In this document: positions 1 to 6,611 of the stretch, piece after piece
Numbering within the stretch: the stretch's first letter is position 1
Layout of the letters: every line of letters starts with the position of its first letter
Assembly: GCA_000436915.1 (NCBI GenBank)
Contig: HF993983.1
Span: forward strand, 1-19,192
DNA: 19,192 bases
Source: Prevotella sp. CAG:1092
GTDB taxonomy: Bacteria; Bacteroidota; Bacteroidia; Bacteroidales; Bacteroidaceae
Reading direction: 5' to 3'
Position numbers and translations under genes: made by a program
Notes under the pieces: generated by a model
The model's input: only the letters and a program-made list of their open reading frames with translations
Databases searched by the model: none
Told to the model about the DNA's origin: nothing

Positions 1-42
1 AATATTTAATGCGTCGGCCCTGCGAAAGCAGATATATTTTCT

Positions 43-126
43 AAATCCAGGTTAGATTTATATAAATCAGGCTTAGATTTATATAAATATAGCTTAGGTT
101 TATATAAATCTGGCTTAGGCGTATAG
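43..126. repeat. Four tandem 21-bp AT-rich repeats
   Basis: Four units start at 43, 64, 85 and 106, an exact 21-nt period. Each begins AAAT, has TTAG in the middle (CTTAG in units 2-4), and units 1-3 end TTTATAT; unit 4 is the most diverged. The junctions create the palindrome ATTTATATAAAT at 56-67 and 77-88, with a one-base variant at 98-109. The spacing equals two turns of B-DNA, so the palindromes lie on one face of the helix. The array ends about 135 nt upstream of the promoter of the regulator gene. The repetition is seen directly; any protein-binding role is inference. Confidence 0.85.
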
Positions 127-259
127 TTTTTATGCTATTTCAGATTGTTTTTACAAGCTACTGCAATAGGTTTTATATACTATAAGCTAAAAGTATCTAT
201 AAGCAAGATATCAATTATATACATATTGTCTACTTTTTATGCACTTTATCAGCTTTTTG

Positions 260-291
260 TTTGCATATAACATTAAAAATATGTACTTTTG
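260..291 (+). promoter_or_regulatory. Promoter of the XRE-cupin gene
   Basis: A Bacteroidetes-type -7 box TACTTTTG (284-291) follows a TTTG -33 element (260-263) with 20 nt between. The expected start of transcription, near 297, leaves a short AT-rich leader of about 25 nt before the ATG at 322. There is no Shine-Dalgarno motif, which is normal for the phylum. Confidence 0.7.
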
Positions 292-321
292 TCACCATAA
301 CCAATAAAAGATTAAAAAACT

Positions 322-876
322 ATGGATGAAGCAATAAAGCAAATTGGCGAACGCCTAAAAGGACTAAGAGAGGTGCTCGACATCTCGTTAGAGGAAATGG
401 CGCAGACTTGCGGCATTACAACCGAAGAATATCAGGCTATGGAGAATGGAGAAAGCGAACTACACGTGAGCAACCTCCAGAAGATAGCGCAGAAGTATGA
501 GATTTCGCTCGATGTACTGATGTTTGGCGAAGAACCTCACATGAATTCTTACTTCCTTACTCGCAAGGGACAGGGACTGAGCGTGGAACGCCGCAAGGCT
601 TACCACTATGAGTCGTTGGCAAGTGGTTTCCGTGGCAGAAAGGCAGACCCTTTCATCGTTACCGTAGAACCAAATTCTGCCGACAAGCCTTTAGACACAA
701 ACACACATGCTGGACAGGAGTTTAATATGGTGCTGGAGGGCGACATGGAGCTGACTATCGGCAAGAAGACTCTCGAACTCCACCAGGGCGACAGCATCAT
801 CTTTGATGCCACACAGCCTCACGGCATGAGAACATTAGGTGATAAAAAGGTAAAGTTCCTCGCCATAATCTTTTAG
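322..876 (+). CDS. XRE-family transcriptional regulator with C-terminal cupin domain
   Basis: This 184-residue protein combines an N-terminal helix-turn-helix DNA-binding domain (about residues 6-68) with a C-terminal cupin_2 barrel (about 105-184). Cupin motif 1 shows H129, Q132 and E133 (HAGQEFNMVLEG) and motif 2 shows G156-D157 and H167 (QPHG). These are the positions that hold a metal or line the ligand pocket in cupins. Regulators of this build usually sense a small molecule and control a neighbouring catabolic or ligase gene. Here the acyl-CoA synthetase starts 69 nt downstream on the same strand, so it is the likely target or operon partner. The ATG at 322 is about 30 nt after a good -7 box. 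The class is clear; the ligand is unknown. Confidence 0.9.
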   Translation: MDEAIKQIGERLKGLREVLDISLEEMAQTCGITTEEYQAMENGESELHVSNLQKIAQKYEISLDVLMFGEEPHMNSYFLTRKGQGLSVERRKAYHYESLASGFRGRKADPFIVTVEPNSADKPLDTNTHAGQEFNMVLEGDMELTIGKKTLELHQGDSIIFDATQPHGMRTLGDKKVKFLAIIF

Positions 877-945
877 CTTTAATATATAAATATGGTGGTA
901 GACATTCAGAAGCCACCAATTCTTTAATTTCGACAACAAACAATC

Positions 946-2622
946 ATGATAGAAAGATTCTTAGTACAGACTACTTTCACATCTGAAGAAGATTTCAGAG
1001 AGCATTTGGAGTTTAAGGTAAAAGAGAACTTCAACTTTGCATACGATGTTATGGACGCATGGGCAGAAGAGGCTCCCGACAAGCTTGCACTCCTTTGGAC
1101 AAGCGAGCGTGGCGAAGAGAAGCGACTGACTTTTGCAGAGCTAAAGAAAGAAACAGATCAGACTGCGAGCTATTTCCAGAGCCTCGGCATTGGCAGAGGC
1201 GACATGGTGATGCTGATATTGAAGCGTCACTATCAATGGTGGCTTTCGATGATGGCACTATGCAAGATTGGTGCTGTGGCTATTCCTGCCACCCACATGC
1301 TCACCAAGCACGACATCGTTTATCGCAACAACCGTGCAAGCGTGAAGGCTATCATCTGCGTGAACGACGAATATGTTACATCTCAGATTATCGCTTCTAT
1401 GGACGAGAGTCCTTCGGTAAAGGTACTCGTAGCAGTAAACTCTGATGCTCAGCAGGGCACACCTGTTCCTAATGGTTTCCATTGCTGGAACGATGAGTGG
1501 CCTAAGGCTCCTGCCTTCTGTCGTCCTGAGCATGTAAACACCAACGAAGATACTATGCTGATGTATTTCACCAGCGGCACAAGTGGCGAACCAAAGATGG
1601 TGGCTCACGATCATCTGTATGCTCTGGGCCATCTCACCACAGGTGTATTCTGGCACAACCTCAATGCCAATAGCATCCACCTCACCGTAGCCGATACAGG
1701 ATGGGGCAAGGCTGTATGGGGTAAGCTCTACGGACAATGGTTTGCTGGCGCAACAGTCTTCGTTTACGACCACGAGAAGTTCACCGCCGAGAAGATAATG
1801 CGGCAGATAGAGAAATATCATATCACCTCTTTCTGTGCGCCTCCTACCATATATCGCTTCATGATTCAGGAAGACTTCGCTAAGTACGACCTCTCATCGC
1901 TAAAATATTGCACCACAGCAGGCGAAGCCTTGGAACCAGCCGTATATCAGAAGTTCTTTGAACTTACAGGCATACGCCTCATGGAGGGCTTCGGACAGAC
2001 TGAGACCACAATGACTCTCGGCACCTTCCCTTGGAACACTCCAAAGCCAGGCAGCATGGGCAAACCTAATCCTCAGTACGACATCCACTTGCTTAAAGCT
2101 GATGGCACAGAGTGTGAGGATGGTGAAAAGGGAGAAATCTGCGTAAAGGTTGGCGACCGCAAACCTTACGGTCTCTTCAAATACTACTATCGCGACGAAG
2201 AGATGACTAAGAAGGTTTGGCACGACGGACTATACCACACAGGCGATATGGCATGGAGAGACGACGAGGGCTACTATTGGTTCGAAGGTCGTATCGATGA
2301 TGTCATAAAGTCGAGTGGCTACCGCATCGGTCCTTTCGAGGTAGAGAGCGCTTTGATGACCCACCCTGCTGTAGTGGAATGTGCTATCACAGGTGTGCCA
2401 GACGAAGTGAGAGGAATGGTGGTTAAGGCTACCGTAGTGCTCGCAAAGGAATGGAAAGACAAGGCTGGCGACGACCTTATCAAGGAATTGCAACAACACG
2501 TAAAACACGAAACTGCTCCATATAAATATCCACGTATCATCGAGTTCGTTGACGAACTGCCTAAGACAATATCAGGCAAAATACGTAGAGTAGAAATCAG
2601 AGCAAAAGACAATAAGAAGTAA
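946..2622 (+). CDS. AMP-forming acyl-CoA synthetase (short/medium-chain ACSM-like)
   Basis: This 558-residue cytoplasmic adenylate-forming enzyme should activate a carboxylic acid with ATP and then transfer it to CoA. The family motifs are all present: P-loop FTSGTSGEPK (208-217), the A5 motif GFGQTE (348-353), TGD (432-434), the hinge region around GRIDDVIKSSGYR (448-460), and the C-terminal catalytic lysine in PKTISGKIRR (K545). The pocket sequence ADTGWGKAVWG (249-259) resembles acetyl/medium-chain synthetases more than phenylacetate-CoA ligases. Length and both subdomains are complete. It follows the XRE-cupin gene by 69 nt with only a weak hairpin between (893-898 with 913-918), so co-transcription is likely. 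The exact acid cannot be read from the sequence. Confidence 0.9.
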   Translation: MIERFLVQTTFTSEEDFREHLEFKVKENFNFAYDVMDAWAEEAPDKLALLWTSERGEEKRLTFAELKKETDQTASYFQSLGIGRGDMVMLILKRHYQWWLSMMALCKIGAVAIPATHMLTKHDIVYRNNRASVKAIICVNDEYVTSQIIASMDESPSVKVLVAVNSDAQQGTPVPNGFHCWNDEWPKAPAFCRPEHVNTNEDTMLMYFTSGTSGEPKMVAHDHLYALGHLTTGVFWHNLNANSIHLTVADTGWGKAVWGKLYGQWFAGATVFVYDHEKFTAEKIMRQIEKYHITSFCAPPTIYRFMIQEDFAKYDLSSLKYCTTAGEALEPAVYQKFFELTGIRLMEGFGQTETTMTLGTFPWNTPKPGSMGKPNPQYDIHLLKADGTECEDGEKGEICVKVGDRKPYGLFKYYYRDEEMTKKVWHDGLYHTGDMAWRDDEGYYWFEGRIDDVIKSSGYRIGPFEVESALMTHPAVVECAITGVPDEVRGMVVKATVVLAKEWKDKAGDDLIKELQQHVKHETAPYKYPRIIEFVDELPKTISGKIRRVEIRAKDNKK

Positions 2623-2640
2623 TATTTTTAACCGAAGATG

Positions 2641-2695
2641 GAGAGTGAAGAGCCATATGATTCTTCACTCTTCACTCTTCACTCTTCACTTAAAT
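2641..2695. repeat. Heptanucleotide repeat / palindromic element upstream of proB
   Basis: Four perfect tandem copies of CTTCACT (2663-2669, 2670-2676, 2677-2683, 2684-2690) are followed by TAAAT and then directly by the proB ATG. The inverted sequence AGAGTGAAGA (2642-2651) pairs with 2662-2671 as a 10-bp hairpin with a 10-nt loop. A longer relative of this element lies at 8064-8200; both share the heptads, AGCCATA near the centre and GATTCTTC at the start of the right arm. The unit is not a multiple of three. Confidence 0.85.
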
Positions 2696-3475
2696 ATGAA
2701 AAGGATTGTAGTAAAGGTGGGCAGCAATGTGCTGACCCGAGAAGACGGAAAACTGGACGTAACAAGAATGTCGGCTATCGTAGACCAGATAGTTTGGCTA
2801 AGACAACAGGGTAACGAAGTGATATTGGTATCATCAGGTGCTGTGGCTGCAGGAAGAGCCGAGCTACATGTAGACCACCACTTGGACAACGTAGAGCAGC
2901 GCCAGCTGTTTTCAGCCATTGGTCAGGTGAAACTCATAGGCCTTTACTACGACCTGTTTCGTGACTACAAGATAAAGGTGGGACAGGTGCTCACCATGAA
3001 GGAAAACTTCGGTGCCGAAGAGCAATACAAAAACCAGGAAGCTTGTATGCAGGTGATGCTGGAAAACGATGTGTTGCCTATCATAAACGAAAACGACACC
3101 GTATGCATCACCGAGCTTATGTTTACCGACAACGACGAGCTGTCGGGACTGATAGCCAAGATGATGAAAGCCGACACCCTTATCCTCCTTTCTAATGTGG
3201 ATGGTGTATACAATGGCGACCCTAAGGATTCGCGCACTCGCATCATCCCATCTGTATACTACGACCGCGACATCAGCGAGTATATCTCTACTGATAAGAG
3301 CAGCATGGGCAGAGGTGGCATGGAGTCGAAGGTGAAGACAGCCCACGAGGTTGCCAATGCCGGCATCAAGGTTATCATTGCCAACGGCAACACTCCAAAC
3401 ATCCTCGTAAACCTCACCGAGCATCCTCTCGAAACTTTCCACACCGAGTTTGTGGCAAGACCGAAAGGGAAATAG
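2696..3475 (+). CDS. proB: Glutamate 5-kinase, short form without PUA domain
   Basis: The enzyme phosphorylates L-glutamate to gamma-glutamyl phosphate, the first step of proline synthesis. It is a single amino-acid-kinase domain of 259 residues: VVKVGSNVL (5-13), VSSGAVAAG (45-53), NENDTV (131-136), FTDNDELSGLIA (143-154), NVDGVYNGDP (167-176) and GRGGMESK near 205-212. E. coli ProB is 367 residues with a C-terminal PUA domain, which is absent here. I chose the ATG at 2696 because MKRIVVKVGSN is the conserved N-terminus. A GTG at 2645 would add 17 residues that are only translated heptad repeat. No TAnnTTTG box lies in the 73-nt gap, so it may be read through from the synthetase gene. A strong terminator follows. 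Its partner proA is 3.3 kb downstream. Confidence 0.95.
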   Translation: MKRIVVKVGSNVLTREDGKLDVTRMSAIVDQIVWLRQQGNEVILVSSGAVAAGRAELHVDHHLDNVEQRQLFSAIGQVKLIGLYYDLFRDYKIKVGQVLTMKENFGAEEQYKNQEACMQVMLENDVLPIINENDTVCITELMFTDNDELSGLIAKMMKADTLILLSNVDGVYNGDPKDSRTRIIPSVYYDRDISEYISTDKSSMGRGGMESKVKTAHEVANAGIKVIIANGNTPNILVNLTEHPLETFHTEFVARPKGK

Positions 3476-3503
3476 CAGCATAGGTATAAATAAGCATTAT
3501 AAT

Positions 3504-3554
3504 AATCCTACATAGCAAAATCATTTGGTTTTACTATGTAGGATTAATATTTTT
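3504..3554 (+). terminator. Rho-independent terminator after proB
   Basis: A perfect 12-bp stem (3504-3515 with 3534-3545, AATCCTACATAG) extends by four further A-T pairs past one mismatch and is followed by an AT-rich tail ending in five T residues. It closes the regulator, synthetase and proB unit and separates it from the ATPase gene. Confidence 0.85.
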
Positions 3555-3585
3555 AGTACGTATAAGCATTTATCACTTACCTAAC

Positions 3586-3616
3586 TTGGTTTATACAAAA
3601 ATAAGTTATATCTTTG
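3586..3616 (+). promoter_or_regulatory. Promoter of the first ATPase gene
   Basis: The -7 box TATCTTTG (3609-3616) has TTG at 3586-3588 with 20 nt between. Immediately downstream AAAAGTTGTAA occurs twice (3626-3636 and 3640-3650), just before the ATG at 3657. This could be an operator or a leader duplication. Confidence 0.65.
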
Positions 3617-3656
3617 CCATTACAAAAAAGTTGTAACACAAAAGTTGTAATGACGT

Positions 3657-4793
3657 ATGAGGCTTAATAACAGAACATTAACTAATCCTTTTATTTATCA
3701 AGGATATGAAAGTCCGAAGTATTTCTGCGATAGAGAGGTTGAGACAAAGACATTATTGTCGCACCTCAAGAATGGCAGAAACGTAACCCTTATCTCTCCT
3801 CGAAGAATAGGAAAGACAGGATTAATAAAGAATACTTTCTATCATCTTAAAGAACAGGAAAAGGATGCCACATGCCTATATATAGACATTTTTGCGACAA
3901 AGAATTTGCACGACTTTGTAGAGTTGCTGGGTGTTATGGTCATTAATGAGATTGTGCGCAAGAATGCATCATTCATAGAAAAGACAATATCTTTTTTTAG
4001 TGCGTTGCGCCCTGTGCTAAGCATGGACACTTTGACTGGCGAACCAAGTGTATCAATAACGGTAGAACCAAGCAAAGAAGATATAACCATTCAGAGCATA
4101 TTTAACTATCTCAACGATAGCGAACAGGAAGTATACATAGCCATAGACGAATTTCAGCAAATAGCAGAATATCCAGAAAAGGGAACGGAAGCATTGCTAC
4201 GCTCGTACATACAATTTGCTCAGCATGTACACTTCATTTTCTCTGGTAGCAAATTTCATCTTATGGCAGAGATCTTTGGTTCGCCTAAGCATCCTTTCTA
4301 TCAGAGCACAGAGATGATGGGGCTTAAGCCTTTGGACAGCGATGTATATTACGACTTCTGCCTTCAATTCTTTAAAGAAAAAGGTGGCAACATAGAAAAA
4401 GATATTTTTGAATATCTATATAATATGTTTGAAGGACATACTTGGTATATACAATGTATAATGAATCGCCTATACGAAGCTAACACCAATGTTGAGAGCA
4501 CAGAACAGGTAAATGCAGCAATACTCTCCATACTTGCAGGACGAGAACCACAATTCGAGAGTTTGTCGCAATTCTTCACCGACAATCAGTTTTCGCTATT
4601 GAAAGCTATTGCCAAAGAAGGAATTGTAGCGCAACCTACTGCAGGAAGATTCATCAAGTCGCATAACTTGAGTGGTGCAAGTAGCACAAAGGCAGCACTA
4701 AAGGTTTTGGAAGATAAAGAACTGGTATATAGAAAACCCGAAGGCTATATCATCTACGACCGCTTCATGGACTTGTGGCTTAAAAGACTTTGA
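3657..4793 (+). CDS. P-loop ATPase of the archaeal-ATPase/STAND-like group
   Basis: This 378-residue protein opens with the conserved NPFIYQGYESPKYFCDRE segment typical of a large Bacteroidetes ATP-binding family. Walker A is SPRRIGKTG (47-55), Walker B is VYIAIDEF (159-166), and a sensor-like FIFSGSK lies at 194-199. Residues 305-378 look like a winged-helix domain (about 310-363) ending in YDRFMDLWL. There is no signal peptide or membrane segment, so it is cytoplasmic. The family is multi-copy in related genomes and has no settled function. It sits between proB and proA with its own promoter and terminator-like hairpins, so it is a separate transcription unit. By eye it is more AT-rich than the flanking genes, which fits acquisition, but I have not measured this. 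Confidence 0.85.
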   Translation: MRLNNRTLTNPFIYQGYESPKYFCDREVETKTLLSHLKNGRNVTLISPRRIGKTGLIKNTFYHLKEQEKDATCLYIDIFATKNLHDFVELLGVMVINEIVRKNASFIEKTISFFSALRPVLSMDTLTGEPSVSITVEPSKEDITIQSIFNYLNDSEQEVYIAIDEFQQIAEYPEKGTEALLRSYIQFAQHVHFIFSGSKFHLMAEIFGSPKHPFYQSTEMMGLKPLDSDVYYDFCLQFFKEKGGNIEKDIFEYLYNMFEGHTWYIQCIMNRLYEANTNVESTEQVNAAILSILAGREPQFESLSQFFTDNQFSLLKAIAKEGIVAQPTAGRFIKSHNLSGASSTKAALKVLEDKELVYRKPEGYIIYDRFMDLWLKRL

Positions 4794-4803
4794 TATACAG
4801 AAG

Positions 4804-4838
4804 AGCAGTTTCCCCGCGATAAATCTGGGGAAACTGCT
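4804..4838. repeat. Perfect 12-bp hairpin after the first ATPase gene
   Basis: AGCAGTTTCCCC (4804-4815) pairs perfectly with 4827-4838 across an 11-nt loop. No T-tract follows on either strand, so it is not a textbook terminator. It begins 11 nt after the stop codon and could protect the mRNA 3' end or terminate weakly. Confidence 0.75.
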
Positions 4839-4884
4839 ACGACTTACCATTTAGCTGGTACATTGTCATTTCCTTATTTTATAC

Positions 4885-4899
4885 GCAAAAGTTAGGAAC
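4885..4899 (+). repeat. Shared ATPase 3' motif, copy 1
   Basis: GCAAAAGTTAGGAAC occurs 92 nt after the first ATPase stop. It recurs with one extra A at 6648-6663, 37 nt after the second ATPase stop. Similarity extends a little on both sides: a preceding TTTTAT and a following purine-rich GA.GG stretch. Confidence 0.75.
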
Positions 4900-4961
4900 G
4901 TGAAGGAAATATTTTACATATTATGATACGATAATGGTTACGTCAATTATCGCAATATGGT

Positions 4962-5031
4962 ATAAAATTGGCTTTATTTAGCTACAAACCATATTTTTGC
5001 ATGGCTCGTAGCTAAATAAAGCCAATTTTAT
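4962..5031. repeat. Perfect 24-bp inverted repeat
   Basis: Arms 4962-4985 and 5008-5031 are exact reverse complements over 24 bp (core GGCTTTATTTAGCTAC). The 22-nt centre contains a further CCAT/ATGG pairing. The right arm is followed by a T-rich tail, so it may act as a terminator. The length and perfection of the arms exceed what a terminator needs and also fit a small mobile-element remnant or a structured RNA. Confidence 0.85.
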
Positions 5032-5082
5032 TCTTGATTTTAGAAAAAAGCACTATCTTTTGATAAGATAGGCTGCATTTCG

Positions 5083-5124
5083 GCACTACAAAATGAAAGT
5101 CTTGCGTCTTTTATTTTGTAGTGC
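5083..5124. repeat. Hairpin overlapping the second ATPase promoter
   Basis: GCACTACAAAAT (5083-5094) pairs perfectly with 5113-5124 and continues by five more pairs, one of them G-U, to an 8-nt loop. The right arm contains the TTTG -33 element at 5115-5118. A nearby hairpin (5053-5059 with 5065-5071) starts with CACTATCTT, which is repeated at the promoter (5135-5143). Confidence 0.8.
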
Positions 5125-5145
5125 TCTCAATTTGCACTATCTTTG
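5115..5145 (+). promoter_or_regulatory. Promoter of the second ATPase gene
   Basis: TTTG (5115-5118) and the -7 box TATCTTTG (5138-5145) are 19 nt apart. The ATG at 5172 follows after a leader of about 20 nt. The -33 element lies within the right arm of the 5083-5124 hairpin. Confidence 0.7.
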
Positions 5146-5171
5146 CACATAAGACTTAATAGATAAAGACT

Positions 5172-6611
5172 ATGTGCGAAATTATAGGAAGGAAATACGA
5201 AATTGCAGAACTCAAACGCTATTATAACAGCGGAAGAGCTGAGTTCGTAGCTATATATGGTAGACGTCGTGTAGGCAAGACATTTCTTATAAACGAAGTC
5301 TTCCACGACGATATGATTTTCCATCATACGGGTCTTTCGCCTTACGACCGCCAGCGCAGAGTATCACTAAAAGACCAGTTGCAAAACTTTTATTTCTCAC
5401 TAATCCGTCATGGAATGGAAGGCATGGCTCAACCAAAGTCGTGGATGGAAGCTTTCTTTATGTTGGAGAGATTTCTTGAAACAAGCGACAATGGTAGCAG
5501 ACAGGTAGTATTCATAGATGAATTGCCATGGATGGACACTGCACGCTCAGGCTTCCTTACGGCCTTAGAAGCATTTTGGAATGGATGGGGAAACACTCGG
5601 CACAACCTCATGCTAATAGTATGTGGTTCGGCAACATCATGGATGTTAGATAACTTGATAAACAACAAAGGTGGACTTTATGGTAGACTTACTGGAGAAA
5701 TAAAGCTCTATCCATTTACACTAAAAGAATGTGAAGACTTCTATCATAGCAGAAACATCCAAATGTCGCGCTACAGCATTGTTCAGGCTTATATGATACT
5801 TGGAGGAATACCATTCTATATGAATTTCTTTAATCCATCGCTAAGTCTTGCACAAAATATCGACGCATTATTCTTTTCACGTAATGCTAAGTTGGGCGAC
5901 GAATTCAACAGACTATTCAACTCCATCTTCGACCATGCAGAAGAATGTATGGATATCATCCGTATACTCGGCAAACGACATGCAGGATATACCAGGCAAG
6001 AGCTTGCAGAGAAAGCCAAGATGATTCCTAATGGTGGATTTACAAAAATGCTAAAGGCACTCATCGGTAGTGACTTTTTAATAAAATATGTACCTTTCGG
6101 TTCATCTAATCGCGAAGAGCGCTATAAGCTAAAGGATTCGTTCTGTTGGTTTTGGTTACACTTCAAAGAAAACAAGAATATCAAGCAGGAAGACTATTGG
6201 CAACACCACCTTAAAGAGTCGGAATTAACAGCGTGGAGAGGTATTGCTTTCGAAGAAGTATGCTTGCAACATATTCGTCAAATAAAGCAAGCACTACAAA
6301 TAGGCGGCATATCAAGTATGGAGTCGGCATATATCGTTCGTGGCGAAAAAGACACAGAGGGATTACAAATAGACCTTATCATTGATCGAAGCGACGATGT
6401 TGCCAACTTATGCGAAATGAAATATTCTAAAGCGCCATATACCATAACAAGTAGCTACGCCACACATCTAATCCAACGCAAAGAAGCTATGGAAGCTCTA
6501 TTCTGTGACAAGACGTTCCTATTAACATATATAGGTAGCTCCCCTCTTGCCGAAAACGAATATACAGATACATTCCCATGTCAAGTAACATTAAATGGCT
6601 TGTTTTTATAG
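5172..6611 (+). CDS. P-loop ATPase with DUF234 / PD-(D/E)XK-like C-terminal domain
   Basis: This 479-residue protein belongs to the COG1672-type ATPases. Order of parts: N-terminal IGRKYEIAEL; Walker A YGRRRVGKT (29-37); Walker B VVFIDELPW (112-120); sensor region LIVCGSATSWM (148-158); a winged-helix region (about 265-330); and a C-terminal domain (about 350-460). The last contains GIAFEE (357-362), QIDLIID (399-405) and CEMKY (414-418). D401, E415 and K417 match the D...ExK pattern of the PD-(D/E)XK nuclease fold predicted for DUF234, so the nuclease site looks intact. It has no signal peptide. It is not homologous along its length to the preceding ATPase but shares a short 3' flanking sequence with it. 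Biological role unknown. Confidence 0.87.
   Translation: MCEIIGRKYEIAELKRYYNSGRAEFVAIYGRRRVGKTFLINEVFHDDMIFHHTGLSPYDRQRRVSLKDQLQNFYFSLIRHGMEGMAQPKSWMEAFFMLERFLETSDNGSRQVVFIDELPWMDTARSGFLTALEAFWNGWGNTRHNLMLIVCGSATSWMLDNLINNKGGLYGRLTGEIKLYPFTLKECEDFYHSRNIQMSRYSIVQAYMILGGIPFYMNFFNPSLSLAQNIDALFFSRNAKLGDEFNRLFNSIFDHAEECMDIIRILGKRHAGYTRQELAEKAKMIPNGGFTKMLKALIGSDFLIKYVPFGSSNREERYKLKDSFCWFWLHFKENKNIKQEDYWQHHLKESELTAWRGIAFEEVCLQHIRQIKQALQIGGISSMESAYIVRGEKDTEGLQIDLIIDRSDDVANLCEMKYSKAPYTITSSYATHLIQRKEAMEALFCDKTFLLTYIGSSPLAENEYTDTFPCQVTLNGLFL

Larger units (their letters stand above)
4794..5171. other. 378-nt intergenic region rich in inverted repeats
   Basis: No coding potential is visible here. In order it holds a 12-bp perfect hairpin (4804-4838), the sequence GCAAAAGTTAGGAAC (4885-4899) that recurs after the next ATPase gene, a small imperfect palindrome (4930-4951), a perfect 24-bp inverted repeat (4962-5031), a 7-bp hairpin (5053-5071), a hairpin of about 17 bp (5083-5124) and the promoter of the second ATPase gene. 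Each main structure is listed separately. Confidence 0.8.

Noticed and set aside
43..126. CRISPR array
   Set aside because: The 21-nt units are contiguous with no spacers, and no cas genes are present.
2645..2695. Upstream GTG start that would add 17 residues to ProB
   Set aside because: The added residues are translated heptad repeat; the conserved kinase N-terminus starts at the ATG at 2696.
5083..5124. Invertible promoter of the Bacteroides capsule type
   Set aside because: The arms are only 12 bp with an 18-nt centre, far too short for known site-specific inversion, the -33 box is in an arm rather than between arms, and no recombinase is nearby.
3657..6611. Insertion sequence or transposon carrying the two ATPases
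   Set aside because: Neither protein has transposase motifs and I found no matching terminal inverted repeats or target duplication; an insertion is suggested only by context.
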